From the NCBI GenBank assembly GCA_022563075.1, contig JADFOC010000090.1, positions 1 to 8,365 on the forward strand: DNA of 8,365 nucleotides, written 5' to 3'. How positions within the stretch are numbered: the stretch's first letter is position 1; every line of letters begins with the position of its first letter. A model generated the notes under the pieces. It had not been told where the DNA came from and ran no database searches. It saw nothing but the letters and a program-made list of their open reading frames with translations. The stretch comes from Pseudomonadota bacterium. GTDB lineage: Bacteria; Pseudomonadota; Gammaproteobacteria; Pseudomonadales; Pseudohongiellaceae. The position numbers and the translations under genes are program-made. This document shows, one piece after another, positions 7,347 to 8,365 of the stretch.

Positions 7347-7733
7347 TTAGTGTGCTTCTACTGCCTCGTGTTCCTCGCTATGGAGATCGGCAGGCGATAA
7401 CGGAACGGCATCCCGGTCATGTCCCATATACTGATATCTGGCACCGGAAATATAATTCCCTTCGATAGACATAAAGGAGATTAACAACAATAGCACCACC
7501 GGCGGTCCTAAAATTGTAAACACCAAGGCCAGTCTTTCCCACATGGCGTGCATAAAAATAGCGACGATAAATCCGGCTTTTAAAAGCATGAACAGAATAA
7601 CCAGTGTCCAGCGCATACCGCCCTGAACATTAAAATAGTCCACCAGGTACGAACACGTACTAAGCACAAAAAGTAGAACCCAAACCTTGTAATAAATCCC
7701 AAGAGGATGCTGTTGACCCGCTTTCGATGACAT
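7347..7733 (-). CDS. Cytochrome c oxidase subunit IV, prokaryotic type
   Basis: Small membrane subunit of a haem-copper terminal oxidase in the cytoplasmic membrane, a helper of assembly or stability and not catalytic. It is 128 residues long with three membrane spans at about 15-34, 43-63 and 68-89. The second ends in KAGFIVAIFMHAMWER (52-67), a form of the KAxxVxxxFMH motif typical of prokaryotic subunit IV and of CyoD. The tail (105-128) is rich in His, Asp and Glu and probably faces the cytoplasm. The ATG at 7733 has a good GAGGGG Shine-Dalgarno 7 bases upstream. Only 12 bases separate it from the subunit III stop, so they share an operon, and a terminator follows. CyoD of a quinol oxidase is the alternative; the subunit III sequence favours the cytochrome c oxidase type, though subunits I and II are not in view. 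Confidence 0.88.
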   Translation of the reverse strand: MSSKAGQQHPLGIYYKVWVLLFVLSTCSYLVDYFNVQGGMRWTLVILFMLLKAGFIVAIFMHAMWERLALVFTILGPPVVLLLLISFMSIEGNYISGARYQYMGHDRDAVPLSPADLHSEEHEAVEAH

Positions 7734-7745
7734 TACTGTCCCCTC

Positions 7746-8365
7746 TTACAACAAATAGAAAAACGCGAAAATAAATACCCAGACAAGATCCACAAAGTGC
7801 CAATACAGGCCCGTGATCTCGACTATTTCATAGCCTCTTTTCTCATAGTGGCCCAGGTAGACTTTTCTCGCCACGGTGAGCAAGTAAACGACTCCGACGG
7901 AGACGTGCAAGCCATGAAAGCCAGTAATCATGAAAAATACTGAACCGAATTGCGGTGCTCCGAAGGGGTTTCCCCAGGGCCGGACACCCTCATCAACGAT
8001 TAATTTGGTCCACTCGAAGACCTGCATACTGACGAAGATAACGCCGAATGCGGCCGTAGCACACATAAGATAGGCGGTGATCTTGCGTTGGCCCCGATAA
8101 CCAAAATTCACCGCCAACGCCATGGTGCCGGAACTCGAAATCAGAACGAAGGTCATGATGGCGATCAAGATCAGTGGAATTGGATCACCACCGAAGGAAA
8201 GCGCAAAGATTTCGCTCTGTATCGGCCACGGTTCCGTTGTGGTCATACGAACGTGGAGGTAGCTGGTGAGGAAGCAAGTGAAAATAAAGGTATCACTCAC
8301 CAGAAAAATCCACATCATCGCCTTGCCCCAAGGCACATCGTAGGTTTGCTTATCCTCAGTCCAAT
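7746..8365 (-). CDS. Cytochrome c oxidase subunit III, N-terminus cut by window edge
   Basis: Core membrane subunit of an aa3/caa3-type haem-copper oxidase; it supports proton uptake and stability of subunit I. 205 complete codons are visible, starting outside the window: the frame remains open through TEDKQTYDVPWGKAMMW to the edge, so the GTG at 8336 is internal. Five membrane spans are seen (about 15-36, 62-85, 96-116, 139-165 and 188-205 of the visible part). Family marks include the conserved Glu117 in the FEW segment, ITGFHGLHVSVGVVYL (146-161) and GLYWHFVDLVWVFIFAFFYL at the end. Subunits I and II would be expected further upstream on the minus strand, outside the window. The gene is 12 bp ahead of subunit IV. 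Confidence 0.94.
   Translation of the reverse strand, partial: WTEDKQTYDVPWGKAMMWIFLVSDTFIFTCFLTSYLHVRMTTTEPWPIQSEIFALSFGGDPIPLILIAIMTFVLISSSGTMALAVNFGYRGQRKITAYLMCATAAFGVIFVSMQVFEWTKLIVDEGVRPWGNPFGAPQFGSVFFMITGFHGLHVSVGVVYLLTVARKVYLGHYEKRGYEIVEITGLYWHFVDLVWVFIFAFFYLL

Overview
The window looks like the chromosome of a gammaproteobacterium with roughly balanced base composition. The evidence is gene order and protein sequence: fmt and def run leftward and are divergent from a rightward run tsaP-dprA-purE-tsaC-hemF-aroE. This closely resembles the Pseudomonas-type block fmt-def / tsaP(LysM)-dprA-tsaC-qor-hemF-aroE, with purE inserted and qor absent. The proteins match the E. coli families residue for residue at catalytic positions. 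Genus cannot be fixed from the sequence alone; a marine gammaproteobacterium outside the enterics is a reasonable guess, not a demonstrated one.

Layout. Positions 1-1195 (minus) hold the N-terminal part of fmt and a complete def, the pair that formylates initiator Met-tRNA and later removes the formyl group. Positions 1196-1315 are a short divergent promoter region. Positions 1316-6538 (plus) hold six genes in tight order: tsaP (LysM protein associated with the type IV pilus secretin), dprA (natural transformation), purE (purine synthesis), tsaC (tRNA t6A synthesis), hemF (oxygen-dependent haem synthesis) and aroE (shikimate pathway). Gaps between them run from 22 to 70 bp. tsaC, hemF and aroE start with TTG, TTG and GTG, and a 15-codon reading frame joins the tsaC stop to the hemF start. 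Positions 6539-7345 (minus) hold an unrecognised 182-codon gene, followed after its stop by a further 43 open codons in the same frame that reach exactly to the end of aroE. Its own promoter and the terminator of the next operon lie upstream of it. Positions 7347-8365 (minus) hold the end of a cytochrome c oxidase operon, subunit III (cut by the window edge) and subunit IV.

How it fits together. Most of the window is housekeeping: translation initiation and tRNA modification (fmt, def, tsaC), cofactor and nucleotide or aromatic precursor synthesis (hemF, purE, aroE) and terminal respiration (cox genes, which need haem). tsaP and dprA are the only pair with an accessory flavour, since one acts on the pilus secretin and the other on incoming single-stranded DNA. 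No mobile element, CRISPR array, toxin-antitoxin pair, defence system or RNA gene was seen. I do not find a convincing new system. The points most worth checking are the open frame beyond the stop of the unrecognised gene, the overlapping tsaC-small ORF-hemF junction, and the stand-alone, slightly unusual purE.
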